Shown here piece by piece: positions 44,824 through 53,806 of a DNA stretch of 64,000 nucleotides; the stretch's first letter is position 1; each line of letters starts with the position of its first letter. The notes under the pieces are model-generated. The model had not been told where the DNA came from, ran no database searches, and saw nothing but the letters and a program-made list of their open reading frames with translations. The DNA comes from Microbacterium pseudoresistens. Lineage in GTDB: Bacteria > Actinomycetota > Actinomycetes > Actinomycetales > Microbacteriaceae. The DNA is taken from positions 1,054,001-1,118,000 of the forward strand of contig NZ_JACCBH010000001.1 in assembly GCF_013409745.1 (NCBI RefSeq), in the 5' to 3' direction. The position numbers and the translations under genes were made by a program.

Positions 44824-47792
44824 CAGATGCGCACCCCCCTCGCGCGCATCTCCTGGGCCTGCCGGTCGACCTCGGCGCCGAGGCTGCGCAGCACGTCGAG
44901 CACGAGCCCGATCACGACGAGGTACACGCCGATGTCGAAGATCGTCGAGGTGACGAACTCGATGTGCCCGAGCACGGGGACCTCGATCTCCCAGAACGCG
45001 CTCGACAGCGGCGCGAGCCCGAAGAACAGCGGTACGACGGCCGATCCGACGGCGAGGATGAGCCCGGCGCCCAGCAGACGCCCGGCATCCGCGGGGGCGG
45101 CGGCGCCGAGCTCCCACCGGCCGCCGGCGATGTAGCGCATGACCAGCGCCATGCCCGCCACGAGCCCGCCGGCGAAGCCGCCGCCGGGGGCGTTGTGCCC
45201 GGCGAAGAGGAGGAAGATCGACACGACGATGATCGTGTGGAACAGGATCCGCACGATCACCTCGAGCAGGATCGAGCGGTTCTCGGGCTTCATCTGCTGT
45301 CCGCCGACGAGCCAGGCCCGCGGCCCGCCGACATTCTCGGCCGTCTGGAAGCGCACGCCGTCGGTCGTCTCGATGAGCGGCCTGCGCTGTGCACGACGAC
45401 CCGCCACGCGCGTGCTCGTGCCGATGTCGGGCAGGGCGCTCATGCTCGACAGGCGGTCGGCGCGATGCGTGACGAACACGAGCGAGGCGACGCCCGTGGC
45501 GGCGAGCACGAGCACCGACAGTTCGCCCATCGTGTCCCACCCGCGCAGGTCGACGAGGGCGACGTTCACGACGTTCTTGCCGTGCCCGAGCTTGTACGCC
45601 AGCTCCGGGAAGGCCTCGGAGATCGGCGTCTGCACGCGGGCGCCGGTCGCGAGCACGGCGACGAAGGCCATGGTCGCCCCGACGGCGATGGCGAGCACGG
45701 CGCGCGGGAGGCGGCCCACCGACGCGTTGTGCTCGCCCATGCGCGATGGCAGCCGTCGCAGAACGAGCGCGAAGGTGACCAGCGTGACCGTCTCGACGAG
45801 GATCTGCGTGACGGCGAGATCGGGCGCCCCGCTGGTGGCGAAAAGCACGACCATGCCCATGCCGGTGACCGAGACCAGCACGACGCCGGTGTAGCGCTTC
45901 CGCGCCACGACGGCGAGGATGCCCGCGGCGATCATGATCGGGGCGATCGCCACCTGAAGGGGCGTGTGCCATGCGCTCAACTGCATACGTGCGGGCTCGC
46001 CCGCGACGAGAGCCGTCGTCTCGGCCGCCACGACGACGATGAAGATCGTGCCGACATACACCGGCAGTGATCCGCGCTGGGTGAGACCGGTGGTGAGCAC
46101 CGACAGGCGGTCGACACCGCGCATGACCAGCTGGTACGCATCCTGCGCGGTGAACGGCAGCAGCCGCGGCTTTGCGCCCCACCCGGTGCGGCGGGTGATC
46201 ACGAACAGGCCGAGACCCAGTAGCACCGCGCCGAGAGAGAGGAACAGCGCCGGCTCCAGCCCGTGCCACAGCGCGAGGTGCCCGGTCTCAAGCAGTTCAC
46301 CGTCGCCGGCGGGGGCGGTCGCCGTGACGGCATAGCCGTGCAGCGCGGTGTCGAGCGCCGGTGCCGCGATCCCCGCGCCGAGCGTCGCGACGGCGAGCAC
46401 CACCGGAGCCACGAGGAAGCCGAACGGCGGATCGGGCCATTCCGTATCGGGCATGTACTCGCTGGGATTCGCCCGTTTGCGCCAGAACGCCCCCCAGAGG
46501 AAGCGGGCGCCGTATGCCGCGGTGAGCACGGACCCGAGCACGACGCCTGCCAGCGCCACGATCCCCCAGGGCGAACCGCGCAGCGCGTCGTCGAAGAGGG
46601 CGGCGAGCGTGGACTCCTTCGCGACGTAGCCGATCGTGGGCGCGATACCCGCCATCGAGGCGACCGAGATGAACGACGCGACCGTCATCACGGGCGCCTG
46701 GCGGCCGACGCCCGACAACTCGGTGATGTCTCGTGTGGACAGCTGCCGGTCGATCACGCCGACGATGAGGAACAGCGCCGATTTGAACAGCGCGTGCCCG
46801 ATCACGAGCGCGAGCCCGCCGAGAGCCGCATCGGGGGTGCCGTAGCCGAGCACGACCGTGAAGAATCCGAGCTGGCTCACGGTGCCGAAGGCGAGGATGC
46901 GCTTGAGGTCGGTCTCGCGCATCGCCTGGATGCCGCCCAGCAGCATGGTGAGCACGCCGAGGCCGATCGTAATCGGCCGCCAGCTCGCGGAGAGCGCGAA
47001 GATCGGCGCGAACCGGGCGATGAGGTAGATGCCGGCCTTCACCATCGCCGCCGCGTGCAGGTACGCGCTCACCGGTGTGGGGGCAGCCATGGCGCCGGGC
47101 AGCCAGAAGTGGAAGGGGAAGATGGCCGACTTGCTCAGGGCTCCCACCAGCAGCAGCACGATCGCGGCCTCCACGACCGGCCCGGTGGGGGCGACCGCAA
47201 GGATCTCGGCGATGCTGCTCGTGCCCGTGTCGACGACGAGCAGGATGACGCCCACGAACATCGCCAGGCCGCCGAGGGTCGTCACCAGCAGGGCCTGCAG
47301 CGCCGCACGACGGCTGGCGCCGCGGGCGTGGTAGTAGCCGATGAGCAGATAGGAGAGGACGCTCGTGAGCTCCCAGAACATCACGAGCAGCACGAGGTCG
47401 TCGGTGAGCACCAGGCCGTACATCGCGCCGGCGAAGGCGAGCAGTACGGCGGCGAACTGGGCGATCGGCGACGACGAGTCGCGGAAGTACCAGCGGCAGT
47501 ACAGCAGCACGAGCGCACCCACGCCGGTGACGATGAGCGTGAGCACCCAGCCCAGCACATCCATGCGGAACGACAGCGACAGCCCGAGCTGTGGAATCCA
47601 TTCCACCGACTCGTACGGAGTGGCGCCGACGTCGTCGGATCCCGCCAGCACCCGAGGTGTGAGCAGGAGCGCATGGACGAATGCCGCCGCAGGAATGAGA
47701 GCGGCGATCGCGAAGGCGCGGGCGCCCGCGACGCGCACGAGAAGGGGCAGTGCGAGAGCTCCTGCGGCGAACACGGCGAGGAGCATCAGCAT
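44823..47792 (-). CDS. mnhA: Na+/H+ antiporter subunit A fused to subunit B
   Basis: 989 residues and about 23 helices. The N-terminal half is the NuoL-like antiporter domain: VLLVMFWELTSVLSYLLIGY, FHFWLPGAMAAPTPVSAYLHAAAMVKAG (key part: PTPVSAYLHAAAMVKAG) and FGTVSQLGFF. DUF4040 follows at about 610-690 and then the MnhB domain (ILFHTIIVVSIFLLFAGHNAPGGGFAGG, key part: AGHNAPGGGFAGGL). The A-B fusion is normal for actinobacteria. It is the first gene of the operon A/B-C-D-E-F-G, which supports pH and sodium tolerance. Confidence 0.94.
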   Translation of the reverse strand: MLMLLAVFAAGALALPLLVRVAGARAFAIAALIPAAAFVHALLLTPRVLAGSDDVGATPYESVEWIPQLGLSLSFRMDVLGWVLTLIVTGVGALVLLYCRWYFRDSSSPIAQFAAVLLAFAGAMYGLVLTDDLVLLVMFWELTSVLSYLLIGYYHARGASRRAALQALLVTTLGGLAMFVGVILLVVDTGTSSIAEILAVAPTGPVVEAAIVLLLVGALSKSAIFPFHFWLPGAMAAPTPVSAYLHAAAMVKAGIYLIARFAPIFALSASWRPITIGLGVLTMLLGGIQAMRETDLKRILAFGTVSQLGFFTVVLGYGTPDAALGGLALVIGHALFKSALFLIVGVIDRQLSTRDITELSGVGRQAPVMTVASFISVASMAGIAPTIGYVAKESTLAALFDDALRGSPWGIVALAGVVLGSVLTAAYGARFLWGAFWRKRANPSEYMPDTEWPDPPFGFLVAPVVLAVATLGAGIAAPALDTALHGYAVTATAPAGDGELLETGHLALWHGLEPALFLSLGAVLLGLGLFVITRRTGWGAKPRLLPFTAQDAYQLVMRGVDRLSVLTTGLTQRGSLPVYVGTIFIVVVAAETTALVAGEPARMQLSAWHTPLQVAIAPIMIAAGILAVVARKRYTGVVLVSVTGMGMVVLFATSGAPDLAVTQILVETVTLVTFALVLRRLPSRMGEHNASVGRLPRAVLAIAVGATMAFVAVLATGARVQTPISEAFPELAYKLGHGKNVVNVALVDLRGWDTMGELSVLVLAATGVASLVFVTHRADRLSSMSALPDIGTSTRVAGRRAQRRPLIETTDGVRFQTAENVGGPRAWLVGGQQMKPENRSILLEVIVRILFHTIIVVSIFLLFAGHNAPGGGFAGGLVAGMALVMRYIAGGRWELGAAAPADAGRLLGAGLILAVGSAVVPLFFGLAPLSSAFWEIEVPVLGHIEFVTSTIFDIGVYLVVIGLVLDVLRSLGAEVDRQAQEMRARGVRI

Positions 47793-47855
47793 GCGCGGAC
47801 TCCTCTGGCTCGTCGGCCGAGATGAGATCGACGCAGGCGGGCGGTTGACCCTATT

Positions 47856-48953
47856 CTACGGGGCGGACGCCCTCCCGTGCGACGGTGCACAGGTCGTCGT
47901 GCCCTCGCGGAAGCGGCAGGTGAAGACGATCGACTCGACCTGCTCCCCCGCCAGCAGGCGCGCCACCGCGGCACCCGCGGCACGCCCCTTTCCCACCGCC
48001 GGCTGCACCACGGTGGTGAGCACGTGGTCGCCGAGTCCGTCGACGACGACGCCGTCGAACCCCGTCACGCTGAGGTCTTCCGGCACGCGCAGCCCCCGCT
48101 CCTCGGCCGCGCGGATCACCCCGGCGGCGAGCAGGTCGCTCTGCGCCATGATCGCGGTCGGTCGATCCTCGGCCTGCTCGAGCAGCGTGCGCCCGGCGAT
48201 CATCCCCTCGTCGATCGAGCTTCCGCCCGCCGAGACCACCCGGGCATCGGGGTACTCCTCCCGCACGCCATCAAGGCGTTTGCGGGTGACGTCGACGGTG
48301 ATCGCCGCGATCCGCTCCGGCGAGGCGAGCCCGCGCAGACGGGACGCGTCGAACGGGAGCGTGACGACGTCGACCCGCTCATGGCCGAGCCCGCGCAGAT
48401 GCCGGGCGAGCTGCGCGGCGGCCTCGCGGTTGTCGAGGTCGATGCGGGGCACGCCCTCCCCGGCATCCCCCTCGATGACGACAGCCGGCACACCGCGCGC
48501 ACGGACCGCGTCGAGGTCTTCGTGCAGCCGACCGCTGCATCCGATGAGCACGACGGCGTCCACGGGCACCGAGGCGAGCGTGGGCGCCCCGGCCACGGCA
48601 TCCGTGTCGTCGCGCAGCAGGAGCACACCGGCGCCGAGGCCGGCCAGACCGTCGGTGACGCCGTCCATCATCGCCGTGGTCACCGGATCGAGGAAGGCCG
48701 TGCGCAGATGCCCCTCGAGCACTACGGCGACGATGCCGCTCCTCCCCCGCCGCAGCGATGCCGCCCGCGGGTCGGGCCCGGCGTATCCGAGCTCGGCCGC
48801 GACGGCGAGCACGCGTTCCCTCGTGCTGTCCGCCACGGGGGCCTTGCCGCTGAAGACGACGGATGCCGTGGACGGCGAGACGCCGGCCGCCTGAGCGACG
48901 TCGGCGATGGTGGCGCGGCGTGCGGCGTCCCTGCCCTGCGACATCCCGGTCAT
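47856..48953 (-). CDS. LacI family transcriptional regulator
   Basis: 365 residues. The N-terminal HTH is ATIADVAQAAGVSPSTASVVFSGKAPVADSTRERVLAVAAELGY (key part: IADVAQAAGVSPSTASVVFSG), followed by a periplasmic-binding-type effector domain and the late motif SVTGFDGVVVDG. It is divergent from the MFS gene, with the palindrome at 48984-48999 between them, so it likely represses the transporter and itself. Start at 48953, or at ATG 48944. Confidence 0.92.
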   Translation of the reverse strand: MTGMSQGRDAARRATIADVAQAAGVSPSTASVVFSGKAPVADSTRERVLAVAAELGYAGPDPRAASLRRGRSGIVAVVLEGHLRTAFLDPVTTAMMDGVTDGLAGLGAGVLLLRDDTDAVAGAPTLASVPVDAVVLIGCSGRLHEDLDAVRARGVPAVVIEGDAGEGVPRIDLDNREAAAQLARHLRGLGHERVDVVTLPFDASRLRGLASPERIAAITVDVTRKRLDGVREEYPDARVVSAGGSSIDEGMIAGRTLLEQAEDRPTAIMAQSDLLAAGVIRAAEERGLRVPEDLSVTGFDGVVVDGLGDHVLTTVVQPAVGKGRAAGAAVARLLAGEQVESIVFTCRFREGTTTCAPSHGRASAP

Positions 48954-48983
48954 GCCCCGAGGATAGCGCCCGCTGTCGCCGGG

Positions 48984-48999
48984 ATCGAATCGATTCGAT
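48984..48999. promoter_or_regulatory. LacI-type operator
   Basis: ATCGAATCGATTCGAT is a perfect 16-base palindrome with the central CG typical of LacI-family operators. It lies 31 bases from the LacI start and 11 bases before the MFS start, so one bound repressor could block both genes. Confidence 0.75.
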
Positions 49000-49010
49000 A
49001 CGCTGGTGCG

Positions 49011-50246
49011 ATGACCACCGCCCTCAGCCGCGCGCTCTTCGTGCGCTGGCGCGCCGCGATCTTCGCGATCTTCCTGCTCAGCGGCCTGTCGATCGCCACG
49101 TGGGCCGGGCGCGTGCCCGCGATCAAGGTCGCACTCGACATCGACAAGGCGCAGGTCGGCCTGCTGCTGCTCGCGATGGGCGTCGCCTCCATCATCGGCA
49201 TCTCGTCGGGGCCGTTCGTCTTAGCACGCACCGGTGCGCGCAAGGGGATGCTCGCGACCATGCTCCTCGTTGCCGCAGGCGTCATCCTGATCGGACTCGG
49301 CACGGATGTGGCGCACTCCATCCCGCTCGTGGTGCTGGGTCTCGTGCTCTTCGGGCTCGGCAATGGCTCGCTCGACGTGATGATGAACGTCGAGGCGACC
49401 GCGGTCGAGCAGGTGATGAAGAAGACGATCCTGCCCGTGTTCCATGCCTTCTTCAGCTTCGGCACCGTGCTCGGCGCCGGCGCGGCGGCGCTGGCCAGCG
49501 GAGCAGGGCTCACGGTGGCCATGCACGGCGGCATCGTCGGCGCGCTCATCGCCCTCGCCGCCGTGGTGTGCTTCATGAACGTGCCCGACCGGGCCGAGGC
49601 GCAGGATGCGACCGCCGAGGAGAAGCCGCCGTGGCGTGAGAGGATGCATGCCGCGCTGGAGGTCTGGCGCGAGCCGCGCACCTATGCGCTGGGCATCGTG
49701 ATGCTCGGCATGGCGTTCGCCGAGGGCGGTGCCAACGACTGGCTCGCGCTGGGCGTCGTCGAGGGCCACGGGGCTCCGGGCGAGTACGGCGCCGCCGCGC
49801 TGGCGGTGTTCTCGGTCGGCATGACCGCCGTGCGCCTGCTCGGCGGTCCGCTCGTGGACCGGTTCGGGCGGGTGGTCGTGCTGCGCGCCCTGGCCGTGAC
49901 GGCGACCGCCGGCATCCTGCTGTTCATCCTCGCCGACGGCAACCTCGTGCTCGTCTTCGCCGGCGCCGCGCTGTGGGGAATCGGTGCCTCGCTCGGATTC
50001 CCGCTCGGCATGTCGGCCGCCGCCGACGACCCGGCCAAGGCCGCCGCCCGCGTGAGCGCCGCCGCGACGATCGGCTATATCGCCTTCCTCGGCGGCCCTC
50101 CCGTGCTCGGCCTCATCAGCGAGCACCTCGGTCTGCTCAACACGCTTTTCATCCTCGCCGTGCTGGCCCTGCTGTCTGGCCTGTTCTCCGGCGCTGCGCG
50201 TCCGCTGAAGACTCGCGCCGGGGGCGAGCCCGATCACCGGCGGTAG
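49011..50246 (+). CDS. MFS transporter
   Basis: 411 residues, 12 predicted helices. Motif-A-like VLARTGARKGM after helix 2 and GGPLVDRFGRVVVLR after helix 8 mark the two MFS halves; LFGLGNGSLDVMMNVEATAVEQ resembles the FucP/YbjJ-like subgroup. Under LacI control a sugar or sugar-derived substrate is plausible. The start ATG at 49011 is right after the operator, leaving room only for a very short leader. Confidence 0.9.
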   Translation: MTTALSRALFVRWRAAIFAIFLLSGLSIATWAGRVPAIKVALDIDKAQVGLLLLAMGVASIIGISSGPFVLARTGARKGMLATMLLVAAGVILIGLGTDVAHSIPLVVLGLVLFGLGNGSLDVMMNVEATAVEQVMKKTILPVFHAFFSFGTVLGAGAAALASGAGLTVAMHGGIVGALIALAAVVCFMNVPDRAEAQDATAEEKPPWRERMHAALEVWREPRTYALGIVMLGMAFAEGGANDWLALGVVEGHGAPGEYGAAALAVFSVGMTAVRLLGGPLVDRFGRVVVLRALAVTATAGILLFILADGNLVLVFAGAALWGIGASLGFPLGMSAAADDPAKAAARVSAAATIGYIAFLGGPPVLGLISEHLGLLNTLFILAVLALLSGLFSGAARPLKTRAGGEPDHRR

Positions 50247-50255
50247 GCTCGTCGG

Positions 50256-50951
50256 GTGCGTCTCGTCATCGCCCGCTGCGCCGTGGACTACACCGGCCGC
50301 CTCAACGCCCACCTGCCCCCGGCCACCCGCCTACTGGTGCACAAGGGTGACGGGAGCCTGCTCGTGCACTCCGACGGCGGCAGCTACAAGCCGCTGAACT
50401 GGATGAGCCCGCCGTGCCACCTCGAGACCGAGGAGCCGGGCGAGGAGGAGGCGTCGGCGGGAGTCGTCGAGGTATGGCGTGTCACCCACAAGAAGACCGG
50501 GGACGCGCTGAGAGTGCAGCTCTACGAGATCATCCACGACTCCGCGCACGAGCTGGGCGTCGACCCCGGCCTGCAGAAGGATGGCGTGGAGGCCGATCTG
50601 CAGCGGCTGCTCGCCGAGCAGGTGGACCGCGTGTCCGAGGGCGCCACGCTCGTGCGCCGCGAGTTCCCCACCGCGATCGGCCCGGTCGACCTCATGGTGC
50701 GCGACGCCTCCGGCGCCGCCATCGCCGTGGAGATCAAGCGTCGCGGCGACATCGACGGCGTCGAGCAGCTCACGAGGTACCTGGAGCTCCTCGGCCGAGA
50801 TCCGCACCTCGCACCGGTGCAGGGTGTGTTCGCCGCGCAGGAGATCAAGCCGCAGGCGCGCATCCTCGCCGAGGACCGCGGCATCCGCTGCCTCGTGCTC
50901 GACTACGAAGACATGAAGGGCGTCGAGTCCGGCATCCCCCGCCTGTTCTGA
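50256..50951 (+). CDS. nucS: Endonuclease NucS (mismatch-specific)
   Basis: 231 residues. NucS/EndoMS cuts both strands at mismatches and replaces MutS/MutL repair in most actinobacteria. N-terminal domain [21 protein letters not shown], and a PD-(D/E)xK nuclease: [17 protein letters not shown] followed by [19 protein letters not shown] (key catalytic Asp, Glu and Lys present). The C-terminal GIPRLF looks like a beta-clamp-binding tail. GTG start, 9 bases after the MFS stop. Confidence 0.95.
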   Translation: MRLVIARCAVDYTGRLNAHLPPATRLLVHKGDGSLLVHSDGGSYKPLNWMSPPCHLETEEPGEEEASAGVVEVWRVTHKKTGDALRVQLYEIIHDSAHELGVDPGLQKDGVEADLQRLLAEQVDRVSEGATLVRREFPTAIGPVDLMVRDASGAAIAVEIKRRGDIDGVEQLTRYLELLGRDPHLAPVQGVFAAQEIKPQARILAEDRGIRCLVLDYEDMKGVESGIPRLF

Positions 50952-50970
50952 CGACTCGCTCGCCCTTCCA

Positions 50971-51035
50971 CCCGAGAACGACGCCGACTCCCGTCGAAGC
51001 GCCCGGATGCGTCGGGAGTTGATGCGATTCTCGGG
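50971..51035. repeat. Imperfect inverted repeat between nucS and the HAD gene
   Basis: Two 23-base arms (50971-50993 and 51013-51035) pair as CCCGAGAA ... ACTCCCG against CGGGAGT ... TTCTCGGG, with 8 perfect bases at the outer end, 7 at the inner end and mixed pairs between. The loop is 19 bases. It may be a terminator for nucS or a dispersed intergenic palindrome. Confidence 0.55.
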
Positions 51036-51064
51036 AGAACGCGCCGCCCGCTTAGGCTGAGAGC

Positions 51065-51721
51065 ATGGCCGCATCCCCGTATTCGTGTGTGCTCTGGGAC
51101 GTCGACGGCACGATCGCGGATGCCTCGGCCGGCATCCTGCCGCGGCTCGTGGAGGTGTTCGCCTCGTTCGGGCTGCCGGCCCCGGATGCGTCGGTGCTGT
51201 CGAGCTGGATCGGCCCGCCGATGCTCGAATCGTTCCGCGTTCACGCGGGCCTGTCGGCGGCCGATGCCGAAGAGGCCGTGCGGCGCTACCGCGACCTCGC
51301 GGCACGCGATGGCTATGCGGCCTCGGTGTCGATCTACCCCGGTATCCGCGAGGTGCTGACCGAGGTCTTCGACGCGGGGATCCCGCAGTCCACGGCAAGC
51401 ACGAAGCCCGAGAACCAGGTGGCCGCGATCCTCGAGCACTACGGCCTGCGGCGTCTGTTCACCGCACTGTCGGGCGCGGATGCCAACGGCGAGGGCAAGA
51501 GCGTCGTCGTCGCACGCGCGCTGGAGCGGCTCAGCGCTGCGGGCGCGGACATCAGCCGCCCGGTGCTCGTCGGCGACCGCTACCACGACGTCGAGGGTGC
51601 GGCCGAGCACGGCATCCCCGTGATCTTCGTCGACTGGGGCTTCGGCGATGCGGGCGAGGCCCATGGCGCGATCGCCCGTGCCGGCACCGCGCGCGACCTC
51701 GTGCCGCTGCTGCTCAGCTGA
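51065..51721 (+). CDS. HAD family hydrolase (phosphoglycolate phosphatase-like)
   Basis: 218 residues. HAD motif I DVDGT (nucleophile Asp), motif II Ser/Thr in QSTASTKPENQ (motif III Lys), motif IV VGDRYHDVEGA. A helical cap lies between motifs I and II, as in Gph-like phosphatases. Substrate uncertain. Followed by a strong hairpin. Confidence 0.9.
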   Translation: MAASPYSCVLWDVDGTIADASAGILPRLVEVFASFGLPAPDASVLSSWIGPPMLESFRVHAGLSAADAEEAVRRYRDLAARDGYAASVSIYPGIREVLTEVFDAGIPQSTASTKPENQVAAILEHYGLRRLFTALSGADANGEGKSVVVARALERLSAAGADISRPVLVGDRYHDVEGAAEHGIPVIFVDWGFGDAGEAHGAIARAGTARDLVPLLLS

Positions 51722-51754
51722 CGACCGAAAGGGGCCGTCACCGCGAAAAGAGGA

Positions 51755-51787
51755 AGCTCCCCGGGCGCCGAAGCGCACCGGGGAGCT
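51755..51787. terminator. Bidirectional hairpin terminator
   Basis: A perfect 10-bp stem AGCTCCCCGG (51755-51764) with CCGGGGAGCT (51778-51787) and a 13-base loop, between the convergent HAD and cold-shock genes. There is no long T-run, as is usual in this group. Confidence 0.7.
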
Positions 51788-51819
51788 CACATCACGCGCG
51801 GGGTCATCCGCGCCGCTGA

Positions 51820-52026
51820 TTACAGCGGGCGGATGTTCTCGGCCTGCAGGCCCTTGGGGCCCTGCGCCACATCGAACTCGACGCGCTGGTTCTCGTCGAG
51901 CGAGCGGTAGCCGGTCGAATCAATGGCGGAGTAGTGCGCGAACACGTCGGCGCCGCCGTCATCGGGGGAGATGAAGCCGAAGCCCTTCTCCGAGTTGAAC
52001 CACTTCACTGTGCCCTGGGTGCTCAT
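51820..52026 (-). CDS. cspA: Cold-shock protein
   Basis: 68-residue single-stranded nucleic acid chaperone: [19 protein letters not shown] holds RNP1 (KGFGFI), VFAHYSAI is RNP2, and the end [13 protein letters not shown] is typical of actinobacterial CspA. ATG at 52026 has AAAGAACGGCAG just upstream with a weak ribosome site. Confidence 0.95.
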   Translation of the reverse strand: MSTQGTVKWFNSEKGFGFISPDDGGADVFAHYSAIDSTGYRSLDENQRVEFDVAQGPKGLQAENIRPL

Positions 52027-52078
52027 GTACTGCCGTTCTTTCGGGGCGATGACGGCGCGAGATACGCCGCCATCGATA

Positions 52079-52106
52079 ACGGTACTGGAGTGAGCCGACA
52101 GCGCAA
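52079..52106 (-). promoter_or_regulatory. Possible cspA promoter
   Basis: Minus strand TTGCGC (52106-52101), 16-base spacer, TACCGT (52084-52079). It would give a leader of about 45 bases. A weak match, offered as a candidate only. Confidence 0.3.
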
Positions 52107-52389
52107 TGAACGTGATACAAACGTTGCACTGCAGACGACGCGGCCCTCACCGCGGGGGGAGCGATGAGGGCCAAGACGACCGGAGGGTGCGTCTGAATTC
52201 AGCATACCCGCAAAACCCGGTTCTTGTCCCCCAAATGGGGGACAAGCTGTGGATAGCCGTAACGATCGCGCATCGGCACGATCCGTCGCCGCAGAGAGAG
52301 ACCGCCGACGATGCGCCTCCGCCCCGATCAAACATTCCGCGTGCTCGCCGAGGTGCACGGTTGATCCCGGTCCGTCGCCGTGCTGCGGC
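52107..52389. other. Non-coding gap upstream of cspA with two hairpins
   Basis: No credible gene is seen. The stretch holds a hairpin with 8-bp stem GGCCCTCA/TGAGGGCC (52142-52172), the perfect palindrome at 52223-52246, and otherwise nothing I can assign. Confidence 0.5.
52223..52246. repeat. Perfect 10-bp-arm palindrome
   Basis: CTTGTCCCCC (52223-52232), AAAT, GGGGGACAAG (52237-52246). It is too symmetric to be chance and stands about 200 bases upstream of cspA, with a T-poor context that argues against a terminator. It could be an operator or a dispersed repeat. Confidence 0.65.
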
Positions 52390-52860
52390 TCAGATCATGG
52401 TTTCGATCTGAGCGTTCGTGCGCACCCTGCTGTAGTACGGCATGACCTTCTCGAGGGTGAACTCGTGCGCATCGGACTCATAGTTGTAGCAGCAGTCGCG
52501 TGCGATCACGATGTCGTATCCGAGATCGGCACCGGTGCGCATAGCGCTCTCCACTCCGCCTGGTCGTCGAGGTCGATCGGTAGTTCGTCGATGTTCTGTG
52601 CCTCGAAGCTGCCTGCGAGCACCGGCGGCTTCGGCACGGTGACTCGACGATGGAGCAGGTCGGTCTTGATCGACATGGTGTCCGCCCGGTCGGCGCGCCG
52701 CTCCACCTGGATCCAGAAGATCGGGATGCCCGACTCACGCGCGGCGGCGACCAGCGCCACCGTGCTCTCCACGATTCCGGATGCACAGATCTTCTCCATC
52801 CTCTCCGGATCGTCTCGTGTAGTGAGGTTGGAGTTGATCATGTCGTTCAACACCGCCGCG
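52390..52860 (-). pseudogene. Isochorismatase-family hydrolase remnant
   Basis: The N-terminal part reads AAAVLNDMINSNLTTRDDPERM ... ALVAAARESGIPIFWIQVERRADRAD (first quoted part: LNDMINSNLTTRDD), as expected for a cysteine hydrolase of this family. After about 52550 the match jumps to another frame, GADLGYDIVIARDCCYNYES, and runs to a normal C-terminus ending at 52390. The middle, with the catalytic Cys loop, is missing. So it has an internal deletion plus a frame change and cannot be active. Confidence 0.75.
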
Positions 52861-52862
52861 GC

Positions 52863-53192
52863 ATTGCCACCGCGGCCCGCTCCTCGCGCGTCGCCGTCGC
52901 GTGCTGCGATCGTCGCGGGGACGAACGCGGCACGCGCTGGACGAGAGGCACCACGATCGTCGGCCATGGCTTGGACGACCTCCGGCGCATGCTCGCCCTC
53001 GGGCCGCGGGAGCAGGAGCCAGTTGACCGGCGCCGCGATGATGTCGGCCCCGGCGAGCGCCAGAGCCCGCGGAACCTCGGGGAACTCGAGGTCGTAGCAC
53101 ACGAGGACCCCGAGGCCTCCGAGCGGCGTGCGGACGACGGATGGGGCATCCTCGCCCGAGGCGAAGATCCGCTTCTCCTTCAGAGGCCGTCT
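52863..53192 (-). pseudogene. Nitrilase-superfamily remnant containing an inverted segment
   Basis: On the minus strand the gene enters without a start as KEKRIFASGEDAPSVV, then LVCYDLEFPEVPRALALAGA with the catalytic Cys, up to PEVVQAMA near 52967. The next part of the protein appears on the plus strand instead, at 52863-52966: IATAARSSRVAVACCDRR then GDERGTRWTRGTTIVGHG, which is the nitrilase segment that should follow. Flipping about 105 bases restores a continuous reading (EVVQAIATAARSSRV). N- and C-terminal parts are gone. Confidence 0.75.
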
Positions 53193-53209
53193 AGGGAATC
53201 ATTGCGGAG

Positions 53210-53638
53210 TCACGGATGATCGGAGCGCTCGAGAGTGCTCGCGAGCGTCTGGATGAACACGCCGACTGAATCAGGGGTGGGCAGGTCGATCCGGAGTCGG
53301 ATGCTTCCCGCTTTCGGTCCCGCGCCGTTGATGATTGCCGCACCGCCGAGTTGGTCGAGAAGCGGTCCCATGACGTGTGCCGCGTCGGCGGACAGATGGC
53401 CGACGCCGCGTCCGTTGGAGGTGACGGCGACCCCGGCGGGGGATCGTCGCGTGCGGGACTGGGTGCGGAGGACGTAGGTGCGAGGAGCTTGGCTGTCGCG
53501 TTCGCGATCGTTCACGAGGTAGTGGGTCCGTTCCAGCACGACCGACCGTGTCGGCAAATGCCGGAGATCGGGGAGTTCGTCGTGGCGGCTGACGCGACCG
53601 ATCGTGATGTGCAGGAATTGTTCCCACCATGCGGGCAT
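53210..53638 (-). CDS. Small protein with HIRAN-like C-terminus
   Basis: 142 residues from ATG 53638 (GAGGAG upstream). The N-terminal half is basic. The second half, VAVTSNGRGVGHLSADAAHVMGPLLDQLGG (key part: GRGVGHLSADAAHVMGPLL) then SIRLRIDLPTPDSVGVF, resembles the HIRAN domains common in actinobacteria, which bind DNA ends or stalled forks in other contexts. This match is by eye and moderate. A longer frame starts at 53686. Confidence 0.55.
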   Translation of the reverse strand: MPAWWEQFLHITIGRVSRHDELPDLRHLPTRSVVLERTHYLVNDRERDSQAPRTYVLRTQSRTRRSPAGVAVTSNGRGVGHLSADAAHVMGPLLDQLGGAAIINGAGPKAGSIRLRIDLPTPDSVGVFIQTLASTLERSDHP

Positions 53639-53806
53639 GAGCGCCCCGTCTCCTCGGATCGGTATGCCATCACCGAGGCGGAGCACTCTTCTACTATGTC
53701 AGCCCGTGCTGTGAATCTTCCGGTCAGCCGCAGGCCCGACAGATCACGCAGAGGCAATGTCGTTGATCACCGGTATTCTCGGGCGATTGAGCGTAGCGTG
53801 AGGAGC

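Noticed and set aside
52650..53219. Plus-strand frame over the nitrilase remnant as a separate gene
   Set aside because: Only its middle (52863-52966) is protein-like, and that is explained by the inverted nitrilase segment.
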